Origin: IMCC2047 sp041395865
GTDB taxonomy: Bacteria > Pseudomonadota > Gammaproteobacteria > Pseudomonadales > IMCC2047
Direction of reading: 5' to 3'
DNA length: 64,000 nucleotides
Assembly: GCA_041395865.1 (NCBI GenBank)
Contig: JAWKZQ010000002.1
Coordinates: 230,092-294,091, forward strand
Shown: piece after piece, positions 52,093 to 60,646 of the stretch
How the letters are laid out: every line of letters begins with the position of its first letter
Position numbering within the stretch: the first letter of the stretch is position 1
Notes under the pieces: model-generated
The model's input: only the letters and a program-made list of their open reading frames with translations
Database searches by the model: none
What the model was told of the DNA's origin: nothing
Program-made: the position numbers and the translations under genes

Positions 52093-52533
52093 TTACAGGT
52101 GTGTTGGCAAGTGCGCGCGGATAACGGCCAAGTCCTCCTTCACCAGGTTTACATCAGATTCCTGGCGTATACGCGTTCGCACCGCTTCACTAAGCTCTTT
52201 GCGTAAATGCCCGAGCATTTGCGGACAGGCAACCAGATAAATCCGGTTAAATGCATCGCGCTGCCTGAACTCATTGAGTTTTTTACTGATTTCCTTGGCA
52301 AACTGCTGGGCTTCGTGAGCTTTGACGTCTTTTTCATGACCGACTGTATGGGAGCCTCGTCGGTCGCTGTTACTGTCCCGGCCGGGACGATCGGAGAGTA
52401 AATCTGCGGGTTTTCTTCTGCTGGCAGGATGAAGCAGCTCATGCTGCTCAACTAATTCACCGCGAGGTGTTGCGGTACTTAGAATACGCGCACGGGTGGT
52501 ATCTGCAGCCAAAACCCAAATTTTTCCAGTCAT
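52093..52533 (-). CDS. host-attachment protein family (release-factor-like fold)
   Basis: A 146-residue protein of the family annotated as required for attachment to host cells (PF10116), distantly related to bacterial archaeo-eukaryotic release-factor domains. Typical features are WVLAADTTRARILSTA at the N-terminus, a charged middle (RPGRDSNSDRRGSH) and LVACPQMLGHLRKELSEAVR. The function in free-living bacteria is unknown; it may act on stalled ribosomes or RNA. It is the first gene of the operon with the Lon-like protease. Confidence 0.82.
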   Translation of the reverse strand: MTGKIWVLAADTTRARILSTATPRGELVEQHELLHPASRRKPADLLSDRPGRDSNSDRRGSHTVGHEKDVKAHEAQQFAKEISKKLNEFRQRDAFNRIYLVACPQMLGHLRKELSEAVRTRIRQESDVNLVKEDLAVIRAHLPTHL

Positions 52534-52712
52534 GGGTCTGTCCCCCTTAAGCTCATGCGGGGTCGTCGCTGAACAAACAGCGATGAATTTTCACGAACGC
52601 TGTTAATTATATCACTTTAAAAAATACGGGGTTTGACCGGGATAAGGAAATAAAAGAGGGTCAGATCAAACCATCCCTTAGCGTGCAAGCCTGGAAAACA
52701 GCAGGCACGGTA

Positions 52713-52752
52713 TAAAAAATGGACTGTGCCAGGAAATAACCCGGCACAGTCC
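52713..52752 (-). terminator. Rho-independent terminator after the coiled-coil gene
   Basis: Perfect 10-bp arms GGACTGTGCC (52721-52730) and GGCACAGTCC (52743-52752). On the minus strand the stem is followed by ATTTTTTAT. It lies 43 bases after the stop of the 90-residue gene. Confidence 0.88.
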
Positions 52753-52795
52753 AAGCCGTGGAAACACGTTCGGGTAGCGCTGAATCGAGCGCTGG

Positions 52796-53068
52796 TTAGC
52801 TCAATTGCGCCTGGATTTGCTGGTAGCGTTGTTTAAGTTCGCAGCCAAGCTGCTCAAGGTCACGACCCAGGTTGAGTGTCGTTTTCCCAACTGCGTAATC
52901 AAGGCGTTCATATTTAGCCTCAACTTCCTGCCATTTTTCTTCGGCTTCAGACCACTGGTCTTCTACACGCCCATCACCCTGGCCGAGGCGACTATGCAGC
53001 GTATCGCGCTGAATTTTCAATTCATTAACCAGGCCTTCTATCTTGCTTGCTATAGTCGTCATCGTCAT
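52796..53068 (-). CDS. 90-residue coiled-coil protein of unknown function
   Basis: A highly charged, almost wholly helical cytoplasmic protein (IEGLVNELKIQRDTLHSRL, WSEAEEKWQEVEAKYERLDY, LEQLGCELKQRYQQIQAQL). It has no signal peptide or membrane segment. Two ATGs six bases apart (53068, 53062) share AAGGGG; the second has better spacing. It has its own terminator, so it is a single-gene unit. Small proteins of this style are often stress-induced, but no family is recognised. Confidence 0.7.
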   Translation of the reverse strand: MTMTTIASKIEGLVNELKIQRDTLHSRLGQGDGRVEDQWSEAEEKWQEVEAKYERLDYAVGKTTLNLGRDLEQLGCELKQRYQQIQAQLS

Positions 53069-53305
53069 ACCCCTTTATCTCAACTTGGTGTGTGAAACAA
53101 AAAATGAGGATCTAACTCACTTTCAACTAAACCGCACTCATGCCAATGGCTTGACAACCCTTATAAGCTTAGGGAGAACGACCATAAAAAAAATCAGATA
53201 AAACCCTTACTTTTATCTGGGAAACTACGTATCGGGAACAAATACTGGTAATATTTGCAACGAGTTTCCACCAACAAAACCGCCAGAACTGTTAGAGAAA
53301 ACACC

Positions 53306-55573
53306 ATGCAAGATACCGACAAGCGGGCTGCCAAGCTGCTTGAAGAGATCCAGCAGCTACGTACCGAGCTGTCCACTGTCAAAAAAACGTCCGAAGAAAG
53401 GTCCAACAAACTTTTCAAAAGCGAAGAACGGTTTTCCCTGGCGATGCGTGGTGCCAACGACGGTTTATGGGACTGGAACCTGGAAACGGATGAGGTTTAT
53501 TACTCCCCTCGCTGGAAAAGCATGTTGGGCTATGAAAACCACGAACTGGGTGCGCACTTAAATACCTGGGCTCAGCTGGTGCACCCGGATGATAAGGAAC
53601 CGGCTTTAGAAAAGGTCAAAAATTACCTCAACGGCGCGACGAACTCCTACGAGGTTGAATTCCGGATGCGGCACAAGGCCGGTCACGAAGTGTTTATACT
53701 TTCCCGGGCCTTCCTGGTCCACCGCAAGCTTGATAACAAGCCTATCCGCCTGGTGGGCACTCATGTCGATATCACCGAACATAAAAAAGCCAAAGCCTTT
53801 GACGAAAAGCAGGCTGAAATCCTGAAGATGATCGCCATCGGCAAACCGGCAGCCGACATCTACGATGCCATTGCCCTGATGTACGAAGGCCGCCGCCCCG
53901 GTATTCGCTGTTCCATGCTGGAACTTGAGGGCAACAAGCTTCTGCATGGCGGAGCCCCCAGCCTGCCTGAGGAATACTGTGAAGCGGTAAACGGCCTCGA
54001 AAACGGCCCCGACGTTGGCTCCTGCGGCACCTCCACCTACACCGGGGAGCGCGTACTGGTCGAAGATATTGCAACCGATCCCAAGTGGGCCAACATCAAA
54101 GACGCGGCCCTCAAACATGGTCTGCGTTGCTGTTGGTCGGAACCGATCAAAAACTCCTCCGGAAAAGTATTGGGCGCCTTCGGCATGTATTACAACCATC
54201 CGGCCCTGCCGAATGAAGAAGAGCTCGACGACCTTATCTCTGCCGCACGGCTTGCCGGTATTGTAATGGAGCGGGATCAGGCCCAAAAACGCATTCGCGA
54301 GCTGGCCTATACCGACGAGTTGACGGGCCTTGCCAGCCGTGCTCATTTTTACCAGAGCCTCGAAGAGGCTATTAAAACGGCATCGCGCCATAAGCGCCGT
54401 TTGGGCCTACTCTATATCGACCTGGATGATTTCAAGGGCGTCAACGACAGCCTCGGACACGATGCCGGCGACATGCTGCTAAAAACCATTGCCAAGCGCC
54501 TGCAGGGCGCCTGCCGGGAAATCGATTTCGTCGCCCGCCTGAGTGGCGATGAGTTCTGCGTGCTTGTCGAAGAAATCGGCGATGATTACGCCGCCAATGT
54601 GGCGAAACGCTGCCTCCAGACGATCTCCCAACCGATCGAAATTGCCGCGCGCAAGCTGACTCCCGCCTGCAGCATCGGCATCGCTCATTATCCGGACGAC
54701 GGAGAGGATTTGCATGCGCTGATCAAAGCGGCCGACACCTCCCTGTATGCGGCCAAGGAGAATGGGAAAAGCCGCTATGCATTCTACCAGCCCGAATTGA
54801 CACACAAGGCTGAATACCGCTTCCAGGTCGAACAGTATCTGCGCGATGCTATTGAAAAAAGGGAGCTGTCGCTCGTCTACCAGCCCCAGGTGGATGTCGC
54901 CACCGGCAAAATCGTCGGCGTCGAAGCGCTGTCACGTTGGCACCACCCTGAACTGGGCCAGGTACCGCCCACTGATTTCATCCCCACGGCAGAACGCATT
55001 GGCATGATTAACGCCCTTACGGAATGGGTTCTGATTACCGCCTGCCTCCAGGCCGTAGCCTGGGAAAAAGCAGGGCTTCCGTCATTACGAATGGCTGTTA
55101 ATATTTCCCCCAAGCATATCCTGGATAAGGAGATTGTGTCCCTGGTTGCACGCATTATCGATGAGACCGGCATGGCCCCCGAGCGGCTGGAACTGGAAGT
55201 AACGAAAGGCGTCGTACAGATCGACCAGGCAAGCCTTTCCACCTTCAAGGCGTTGAAAGAACTTGGCATCCAGCTGGCAATCGATGACTTCGGCATTGGC
55301 TACTCGTCTTTTGCTTCACTCAAACACCTGAATGTCGATTGCCTGAAAATCGATAAATACTTCATCGACGACATGCTGATTGACAAGAACAGCATGATCC
55401 TGGTGAACTCCATGGTCGATATGGGCCGCAAACTGGGTCACAGCATCATCGCTGAAGGCGTTGAAACAAACGCGCAACTTGAGGTTCTTAAAAACCTCGG
55501 CTGCGAAGCCGCCCAGGGTTACCTTTTCAGCAAGCCTGTCAGCGGCGACGAGATTGCCGCACTTCAAGCGTGA
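53306..55573 (+). CDS. PAS-GAF-GGDEF-EAL c-di-GMP signalling protein
   Basis: A 755-residue cytoplasmic protein: a short N-terminal coiled coil, PAS (FSLAMRGANDGLWDWNLETD) at about 40-160, GAF at about 165-335 (DVGSCGTSTYTGERVLVEDI, the free-methionine-sulfoxide/GAF_2-like pattern), GGDEF at about 345-510 and EAL at about 520-750. The GGDEF site is SGDEF with an RxxD I-site (REID) five residues before. EAL residues are kept (EALSRW, NISPKHI, AIDDFGIGYS, IAEGVET, QGYLFSKP). Both activities are possible. The ATG at 53306 has AGAGAA upstream; a TTG 17 codons earlier is a weaker start. Confidence 0.9.
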   Translation: MQDTDKRAAKLLEEIQQLRTELSTVKKTSEERSNKLFKSEERFSLAMRGANDGLWDWNLETDEVYYSPRWKSMLGYENHELGAHLNTWAQLVHPDDKEPALEKVKNYLNGATNSYEVEFRMRHKAGHEVFILSRAFLVHRKLDNKPIRLVGTHVDITEHKKAKAFDEKQAEILKMIAIGKPAADIYDAIALMYEGRRPGIRCSMLELEGNKLLHGGAPSLPEEYCEAVNGLENGPDVGSCGTSTYTGERVLVEDIATDPKWANIKDAALKHGLRCCWSEPIKNSSGKVLGAFGMYYNHPALPNEEELDDLISAARLAGIVMERDQAQKRIRELAYTDELTGLASRAHFYQSLEEAIKTASRHKRRLGLLYIDLDDFKGVNDSLGHDAGDMLLKTIAKRLQGACREIDFVARLSGDEFCVLVEEIGDDYAANVAKRCLQTISQPIEIAARKLTPACSIGIAHYPDDGEDLHALIKAADTSLYAAKENGKSRYAFYQPELTHKAEYRFQVEQYLRDAIEKRELSLVYQPQVDVATGKIVGVEALSRWHHPELGQVPPTDFIPTAERIGMINALTEWVLITACLQAVAWEKAGLPSLRMAVNISPKHILDKEIVSLVARIIDETGMAPERLELEVTKGVVQIDQASLSTFKALKELGIQLAIDDFGIGYSSFASLKHLNVDCLKIDKYFIDDMLIDKNSMILVNSMVDMGRKLGHSIIAEGVETNAQLEVLKNLGCEAAQGYLFSKPVSGDEIAALQA

Positions 55574-55729
55574 AATAGCCCGTATTTCTGCAATCTGCCT
55601 GTCCAGGAGCGTGTGTGACGTACGCTTTTCTCCTGTCCTGTCGACAACGAAGTTGTCTGTCCTTCCCAGAGGCCGATCAACAGCCGCCCGTTTTCCTGTC
55701 AGGACATCTCGCAAATGATCCCGCCGCCC

Positions 55730-55747
55730 CTAATACAAAAGTATTAG
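55730..55747. promoter_or_regulatory. palindromic activator-like site upstream of candidate RNA
   Basis: CTAATACAAAAGTATTAG has perfect 7-base arms around AAAA. It is centred about 55-58 bases before the inferred transcript start (near 55793), with a possible -10 TAGACT at about 55783. The spacing equals that of GacA/UvrY sites upstream of rsmX/Y/Z and csrB genes, but the sequence differs from TGTAAG-N6-CTTACA. Confidence 0.45.
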
Positions 55748-55792
55748 TTCGCATGCATTATTTATCTATCGGGGAAATTCACTAGACTTATT

Positions 55793-55862
55793 CAGGTAAG
55801 GAGATAAGAGTAAGGACACTCTCCGCAAGGAAGCACCGCGCAGGGATGCGCCTCCCCTCCCA
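55793..55862 (+). ncRNA. candidate CsrB/RsmY-like RNA with GGA-loop hairpins
   Basis: Four GGA motifs occur at 55800, 55814, 55829 and 55844, a near-regular 14-15 base spacing. Two are loops of clear hairpins: AGAGT-AAGGAC-ACTCT and GCGC-AGGGAT-GCGC; a third sits in GC-AAGGAA-GC. GGA in hairpin loops is the hallmark of CsrA/RsmA-binding RNAs. No gene follows closely and a palindromic site lies upstream. No good terminator is seen after it, so the 3' end is open and the call is tentative. Confidence 0.35.
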
Positions 55863-56079
55863 CGCTTCAAGCCCTATCCCTGTGTTCACAACAACCCTGT
55901 TAAAGATTCAATTTTGTCGCTTAATTGCGTACCATACGCGCCACTTCACATCCTTACTTTCTTGGCAGGAATCAATCCAGTTGTGAAGCCGCTTTTCCTC
56001 TGAAAAGTACCTGTTTATTACGTCAAGGGGATCTACTTTGATCTCTTGAAACCACTGGTTTGTTATTGCTGCGATTACG

Positions 56080-56292
56080 ATGATTACTGACAAAATGCTG
56101 ACCGAATACGCCATGCCCGTTATGCTGGCGGCGTTGATCATGTACATGATTTTTATCGTCTATAAACTCGGAAAAGACTCCAATGCTGGAAAAATCGGGG
56201 GGATTGTATTGTCAGTCGCCCTGCTGGTTGGGGTTGCAGGCTTTGTCATTAAATTTTTTATCAAGATAGCGCTGGATACCTCCATCAGCTAA
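56080..56292 (+). CDS. DUF2788 small membrane protein
   Basis: A 70-residue protein with two helices (PVMLAALIMYMIFIVYKLG and IVLSVALLVGVAGFVIKFFI) and the conserved KxGKxG-like linker (KDSNAGKIGG), recognisable as the DUF2788 family of gamma-proteobacteria. No function is known. No good Shine-Dalgarno is visible at 56080; an ATG at 56095 is possible. Confidence 0.75.
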   Translation: MITDKMLTEYAMPVMLAALIMYMIFIVYKLGKDSNAGKIGGIVLSVALLVGVAGFVIKFFIKIALDTSIS

Positions 56293-56345
56293 TTTAAGGG
56301 CAGGATCGAAACCATTGCAGCCTGCCACTTAATGCCACCAGTACG

Positions 56346-56726
56346 TTAATTCAAATCGACCGCGTATTTCTTAAGCAAATCCAGCGGTACAATTTCCAGC
56401 GCCCTGATATGCGTTCTCCTGAGGTGCACCCTTGGCGCCATATCGCTTTCCTCGGCTTCCAGCCAACGTGATGCACACAGGCACCAGGTGTCGCCAGGCT
56501 TCAATCCCTTGAAATTAAATTCGGGAACAGGCGTAGACAGGTCGTTGCCCTTAAACCGCGAATATTCCAAAAACTGCTGCGTGGCTTCGATGCACACCGT
56601 GTGTGAACCAACATCTTCGTCACAGGTATTGCATTTCCCGTCCCGGAAAAATCCCGTGCGGGGATTTTCCCCACAGGTTTCCAGCTTTTCGCCAAAAACA
56701 TTTACGGACGCATCCATTTCCATCAT
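56346..56726 (-). CDS. DUF2237 protein
   Basis: A 126-residue protein of the DUF2237 family. Conserved features are NVFGEKLETCGENPRTGFFR, CNTCDEDVGSHTVC, LSTPVPEFNFKGLKPGDTWC and APRVHLRRTHIRAL. The several Cys (CNTCDED, WCLC) might bind metal, but no reaction is known. It lies 53 bases after metX on the same strand, so it may be co-transcribed with it. Confidence 0.88.
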   Translation of the reverse strand: MMEMDASVNVFGEKLETCGENPRTGFFRDGKCNTCDEDVGSHTVCIEATQQFLEYSRFKGNDLSTPVPEFNFKGLKPGDTWCLCASRWLEAEESDMAPRVHLRRTHIRALEIVPLDLLKKYAVDLN

Positions 56727-56779
56727 TCAAAACCCTTTAATTTATCCCGTTCAAACCCCTTCGTGTTTAACAGCTTTAA

Positions 56780-57859
56780 TCAGGCTACACCGATAAAACC
56801 CCGAATATACTCCCCAAAGGCATCCGTTTCGACAAGGAAGGCATCGTGCCCATAACTGGAATGATGATCGATGTACGTGACGTCAACCCCGGCATCCCGG
56901 AGAGCCCGGTAAAGGTCCTGCTGTTGGGGCGGCGTAAAAAGCACATCCGAGTCCACACTGACCACCAGCACTTTAGCCTGGATAGGCCGGAACACTTCCG
57001 CCAGATTCCGCTTTCCCGCCTCCGTGAGATCGAAGGTGTCCATGGCATCCACCAGCCTCAGGTAACTGTTGCAGTCGAAGCGATCAATAAATTTCTGGGC
57101 GTTGTAATCGAGGTAGTTATCAATGGCCTCTACCCCCTGCTTATCGACAAAACGAGCATCCAGCTCTTTCCAGTTACGATAAGTCAGCAAGCCATGTTTG
57201 CGAGCCGTTTTAAACCCCTTAAGCCTGCTGGCATCACTGTAGCGGCCGTTGTTCCAGTCCGGGTCCTGGCAGATAATTTCTTTCTGGATCAGCCGGTTAG
57301 CGTGATTGGCTGGGTAGCCCTTGGCGCAGGAGGAGATAGACAGCAGGTAACGGGCATGGTCGGGATAAAGCACCAGCCAGGCGATAGACAACATGGCGCC
57401 CATTGAGCTGCCAAGCACAGCGTGCAATTGACTGATACCCAATTCATCGACCAGGCGCTTTTGTGAGCGAACCATGTCGATAATGGTAACGGGCGGAAAA
57501 TCTGGTCCGTAAATCTTGCCCGTTTGCGGATTAAGACTGGCCGGCCCCGATGAGCCGTAGCAACTGCCCAGGTTATTAACGCAAATAATAAAATACCGGT
57601 CAGTATCCAATGCTCTGCCGGGGCCAACCATCTCTTCCCACCAGCCGGGTTCCGGTTTTTTTTCGTGGGACGCCAGGTGGCTGCTGGTGGAGAGGGCGTG
57701 ATGCACAATGACGGCGTTGCTTTTATCAGTGTTGAGCGTGCCGTAGGTTTCGTAAACCAGCAGCAACGGGTTAATTGACTCACCCGTTTCAAAAATAAAG
57801 TCATCATGGCTGGTGAACTCGAAACTGCCGTCTTCGCGCTCACGAATTTCATTGTTCAT
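56780..57859 (-). CDS. metX: MetX-family homoserine O-acyltransferase
   Basis: Cytoplasmic alpha/beta-hydrolase of 359 residues. Family regions are LVYETYGTLNTDKSNAVIVH, PGWWEEMVGPGRALDTDRYF and VNNLGSCYGSSGPASLNPQT. The nucleophile elbow is GSSMGA, catalytic Asp in SVDSDVLFTP, His in SSYGHDAFLVE. Bona fide MetX acetylates or succinylates homoserine in methionine synthesis. Here the usual GGSMGGMQ elbow is GSSMGAML and HALSGDxH is HALSTSSHLA. No metW is adjacent, so it may be a MetX-like paralogue with another acyl acceptor. It is divergent from msrB, another methionine-related gene. Confidence 0.78.
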   Translation of the reverse strand: MNNEIREREDGSFEFTSHDDFIFETGESINPLLLVYETYGTLNTDKSNAVIVHHALSTSSHLASHEKKPEPGWWEEMVGPGRALDTDRYFIICVNNLGSCYGSSGPASLNPQTGKIYGPDFPPVTIIDMVRSQKRLVDELGISQLHAVLGSSMGAMLSIAWLVLYPDHARYLLSISSCAKGYPANHANRLIQKEIICQDPDWNNGRYSDASRLKGFKTARKHGLLTYRNWKELDARFVDKQGVEAIDNYLDYNAQKFIDRFDCNSYLRLVDAMDTFDLTEAGKRNLAEVFRPIQAKVLVVSVDSDVLFTPPQQQDLYRALRDAGVDVTYIDHHSSYGHDAFLVETDAFGEYIRGFIGVA

Positions 57860-58054
57860 TGTCTTTTAATTTTTATTTTCTCAACTGCCCTTTGGGCTCT
57901 AAACACTAGCATACGCTCCAACGCAGATGGCTTGAAGCGCTAAAAGATTAAAGCGACGCAACAAAAAAACGCCGGAACCGCTAACAGGTTTGGCAACTCG
58001 AAAGGTATCATTCCACGCACCGTTATTAAGACACCGTTAGTTGAGAACATAGCA

Positions 58055-58438
58055 ATGTCAAGCAACCGGAAATTGAACCCGCTTACGCCCGATGAAGAGT
58101 ATGTGATTCTGCACAAAGGCACAGAGCGGCCCTATTCAGGAGAGTTTAACGACTTTCATGCCAAGGGAACCTTTATCTGCAAACAATGCGATGCCGAGCT
58201 CTATCGCTCGAGCAGCAAGTTTTCTTCCGGTTGTGGCTGGCCCAGCTTTGACGATGAAGTTCCCGGGGCAGTCCGGCGCGAAGTGGATGCGGACGGACGT
58301 CGTACGGAAATTCTTTGCGCCAGCTGTGGCGGTCACTTGGGGCATGTTTTCGAGGGTGAAGGTTTTACCGAAAAAAACACCCGGCACTGCGTAAATTCCC
58401 TGTCGCTCAAGTTTGTGCCCAACCCCGAAGACCAATAA
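58055..58438 (+). CDS. msrB: MsrB, peptide-methionine (R)-S-oxide reductase
   Basis: Cytoplasmic repair enzyme that reduces the R-form of methionine sulfoxide. The 127-residue protein has both zinc CxxC pairs (CKQCDAEL and CASCGGHLGHVF), the fold motif GCGWPSFDDEVPGAV and the catalytic Cys in TRHCVNSLSLKF. It is complete and single-domain. GAGAAC lies upstream of the ATG. It is divergent from metX. Confidence 0.96.
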   Translation: MSSNRKLNPLTPDEEYVILHKGTERPYSGEFNDFHAKGTFICKQCDAELYRSSSKFSSGCGWPSFDDEVPGAVRREVDADGRRTEILCASCGGHLGHVFEGEGFTEKNTRHCVNSLSLKFVPNPEDQ

Positions 58439-58477
58439 CCCGATCTTTGATAACGCCTTTTAATAAAGACGCGGTAT

Positions 58478-60343
58478 TCAGCTTTCTACTCGTTTTTCAG
58501 GCATAGCGAGCAGGGCAAGGATCGCCTCATGATCCAGCGATTCCTGCTCTAGCAATGCATCGATCAATTTTTGCAAATCGCCGTTATGCGCTTTTAACAG
58601 TTGCGTTGTCGCCTGCTCGGCTTCGCGCAGGAAGCGCCGGGTTTCCTGGTCGATCAACTGGGCTGTCGCTTCACTGTAGCTGCGTGGTTCGGTCAACTCG
58701 CGCCCCAAAAAGGGATGCGCTTCGCCGTCACGGAATCCCAACGGTCCCATTTGCTCGCTCATACCCCAGTTAACCACCATCTTGCGCGCCAGCTGGGTGG
58801 CCTCCTTGAGGTCATTGGCCGCACCTGAGCTGGTATTGCCATACCGTATTTTTTCGGCGCAGCGGCCGCCCAGTAATATCTGCAACCGCTCCTTCACAAA
58901 GGCTTCGTCGACGTTATGGCGATCTTCGGTGGGCAGTTGCTCGGTCATGCCAAGCGCCCGGCCACGCGGCACAATCGAAACCTTCTGCACAGGATCGCTG
59001 TGAGGCAGCAGCAATGCCGTCAGGGCATGGCCGGACTCATGGCAGGCAATACGCGCCCGCTCGCCTTCATTGATGATATCCTTGCGTTCAGCTCCCATCA
59101 CCACCTTATCGCGGGCAAACAGGAAGTCCTCGTTGATGAGTGTCGAAGCGTCCCGCCTTGCAGCGTGCAGAGCAGCTTCATTGACCAGGTTTTCAATGTC
59201 GGCACCGGAAAAACCCACCGTCATTGCGGCAATCCTGTCCAGGTCCACGTCTTCAGCCAGCGGCGTTTTACGGGTATGCACCCGGAGAATGTCAACCCGG
59301 GCTTTTTTCTGGGGCAATTCAAGAATGACCTTGCGATCAAAGCGGCCCGGGCGTAACAGCGCCGGATCAAGCACATCAGGGCGATTGGTCGCCGCCAGCA
59401 CCACAACCACTTCCTCAGGTTCAAAACCGTCCATTTCGGCGAGTATCTGGTTGAGCGTTTGCTCGCGCTCGTCGTTACCACCGCCCAACCCTGTTCCACG
59501 GACACGCCCGACGGAATCAATTTCATCGATAAAAATCAGGGCTGGCGCCTCCTTACGAGCATTGGCGAACATATCGCGCACCCGTGAGGCACCCACCCCC
59601 ACATAGAGTTCAATAAACTCCGAACCACTGATGGAAAAAAAGGGCACCCCCGCCTCGGCAGCCGTGGCTTTGGCTAACAGGGTTTTGCCGGTGCCCGGCG
59701 CGCCCATCATCAAGATACCCTTGGGCATTTTTGCACCCAAACGCTGAAACCTGGCCGGATTTTTCAGGTAATCGACAATTTCCTGCAGGTCTTGCTTGGC
59801 ATCCTCCAGCCCGGCCACGTCATCATAGGTCGGACCGTTTTCACTGCGCTCGTAACGCCGCGCGCGGGAGCGGGAAAAGTTGAAAATACCACCGCCGCTT
59901 CCTGCCCCCATACGGTTCTGCCAAAGACGTCCGGCATACAGGAAAAAGAAAATCAGGAATGCCCAAGGCAAAAAACCTGTGACAATCTGTAGCCAGAGCG
60001 GCGACTGGTTCGGTTGAATATTCACCACGACTTCATGCTCACGCATCAGGTCCAGAATATCACTGTCGACAAAGGCCGGCAGCGTCGTTTTAAATTGTGG
60101 CTTTTCCTGGTCGTCGTTGAGGTAATATCCCTTCACATCCACACCACGAATATCGACCTGGCGGATACGGTTATCCTCGACTGCCTGCACCAACTCACTG
60201 TAGCTAATCACTTCGATACTTCGGTTGGGCAGAATGTAGTCGAAATAAATAAAGCCCAGCATTAACAGGAAAAGCCAGGCAATATAGGTCTCTCGCATCC
60301 GATTAGGTGGCGAGCCCTTAGCATTGGGGGTTTGATCTGGCAT
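58478..60343 (-). CDS. ftsH: FtsH-family ATP-dependent zinc metalloprotease
   Basis: Membrane-bound AAA+ protease of 621 residues. Two N-terminal helices (IAWLFLLMLGFIYFDYIL, LPWAFLIFFFLYAG) flank a periplasmic domain. The AAA domain has Walker A GAPGTGKT, Walker B LIFIDEID and SRH (ATNRPDVLDPALLRPGRFDR). The protease zinc site is ACHESGHAL (HExxH), with the third ligand Asp expected in SSGAANDLKEAT. The gene is not next to rlmE/folP/glmM, the usual ftsH context, so it may be a second, stress-related copy. Confidence 0.92.
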   Translation of the reverse strand: MPDQTPNAKGSPPNRMRETYIAWLFLLMLGFIYFDYILPNRSIEVISYSELVQAVEDNRIRQVDIRGVDVKGYYLNDDQEKPQFKTTLPAFVDSDILDLMREHEVVVNIQPNQSPLWLQIVTGFLPWAFLIFFFLYAGRLWQNRMGAGSGGGIFNFSRSRARRYERSENGPTYDDVAGLEDAKQDLQEIVDYLKNPARFQRLGAKMPKGILMMGAPGTGKTLLAKATAAEAGVPFFSISGSEFIELYVGVGASRVRDMFANARKEAPALIFIDEIDSVGRVRGTGLGGGNDEREQTLNQILAEMDGFEPEEVVVVLAATNRPDVLDPALLRPGRFDRKVILELPQKKARVDILRVHTRKTPLAEDVDLDRIAAMTVGFSGADIENLVNEAALHAARRDASTLINEDFLFARDKVVMGAERKDIINEGERARIACHESGHALTALLLPHSDPVQKVSIVPRGRALGMTEQLPTEDRHNVDEAFVKERLQILLGGRCAEKIRYGNTSSGAANDLKEATQLARKMVVNWGMSEQMGPLGFRDGEAHPFLGRELTEPRSYSEATAQLIDQETRRFLREAEQATTQLLKAHNGDLQKLIDALLEQESLDHEAILALLAMPEKRVES

Positions 60344-60646
60344 AGAAATCCGTTCCGCTTTTTAATGTCTGTTGGCGATTGCCCTCATTCTACAGCCTAG
60401 CGCTAAATACCGGACAGGTTATTGATCTTCATCGAAAACCCGTCAGTGATCGCTGTCAATGCCTGGTTATCAAAGCATTCGCCTTAACATGCAAATATTG
60501 AAACCACGCTTCACCGGCCCTGATATCATCGGAAGTTATACCAAAGCGAGCCGTCGGGCGAAAGTCGGCATATGAACCCCGAATGCCCTAACACAAACCG
60601 TCGCAATGCCCTGCGGATCAGGCAATCGAAACTGGCTAAAAAATTC

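Larger units (their letters stand above)
55574..56079. other. 506-bp intergenic region with promoter-like dyad and GGA hairpins
   Basis: After a GACAAC-GAA-GTTGTC hairpin (55643-55657) come the 55730 palindrome and the GGA-rich element described separately. From about 55900 an unsupported minus-strand frame reaches into the DUF2788 gene. A 46-codon plus-strand frame from 55846 has no homology and no proper ribosome-binding site. Confidence 0.5.

Noticed and set aside
55908..56147. 79-codon minus-strand frame overlapping the DUF2788 gene
   Set aside because: It has no recognised family and no good ribosome-binding site, and its N-terminus is antisense to the DUF2788 gene. The composition is protein-like, so it is not fully excluded.
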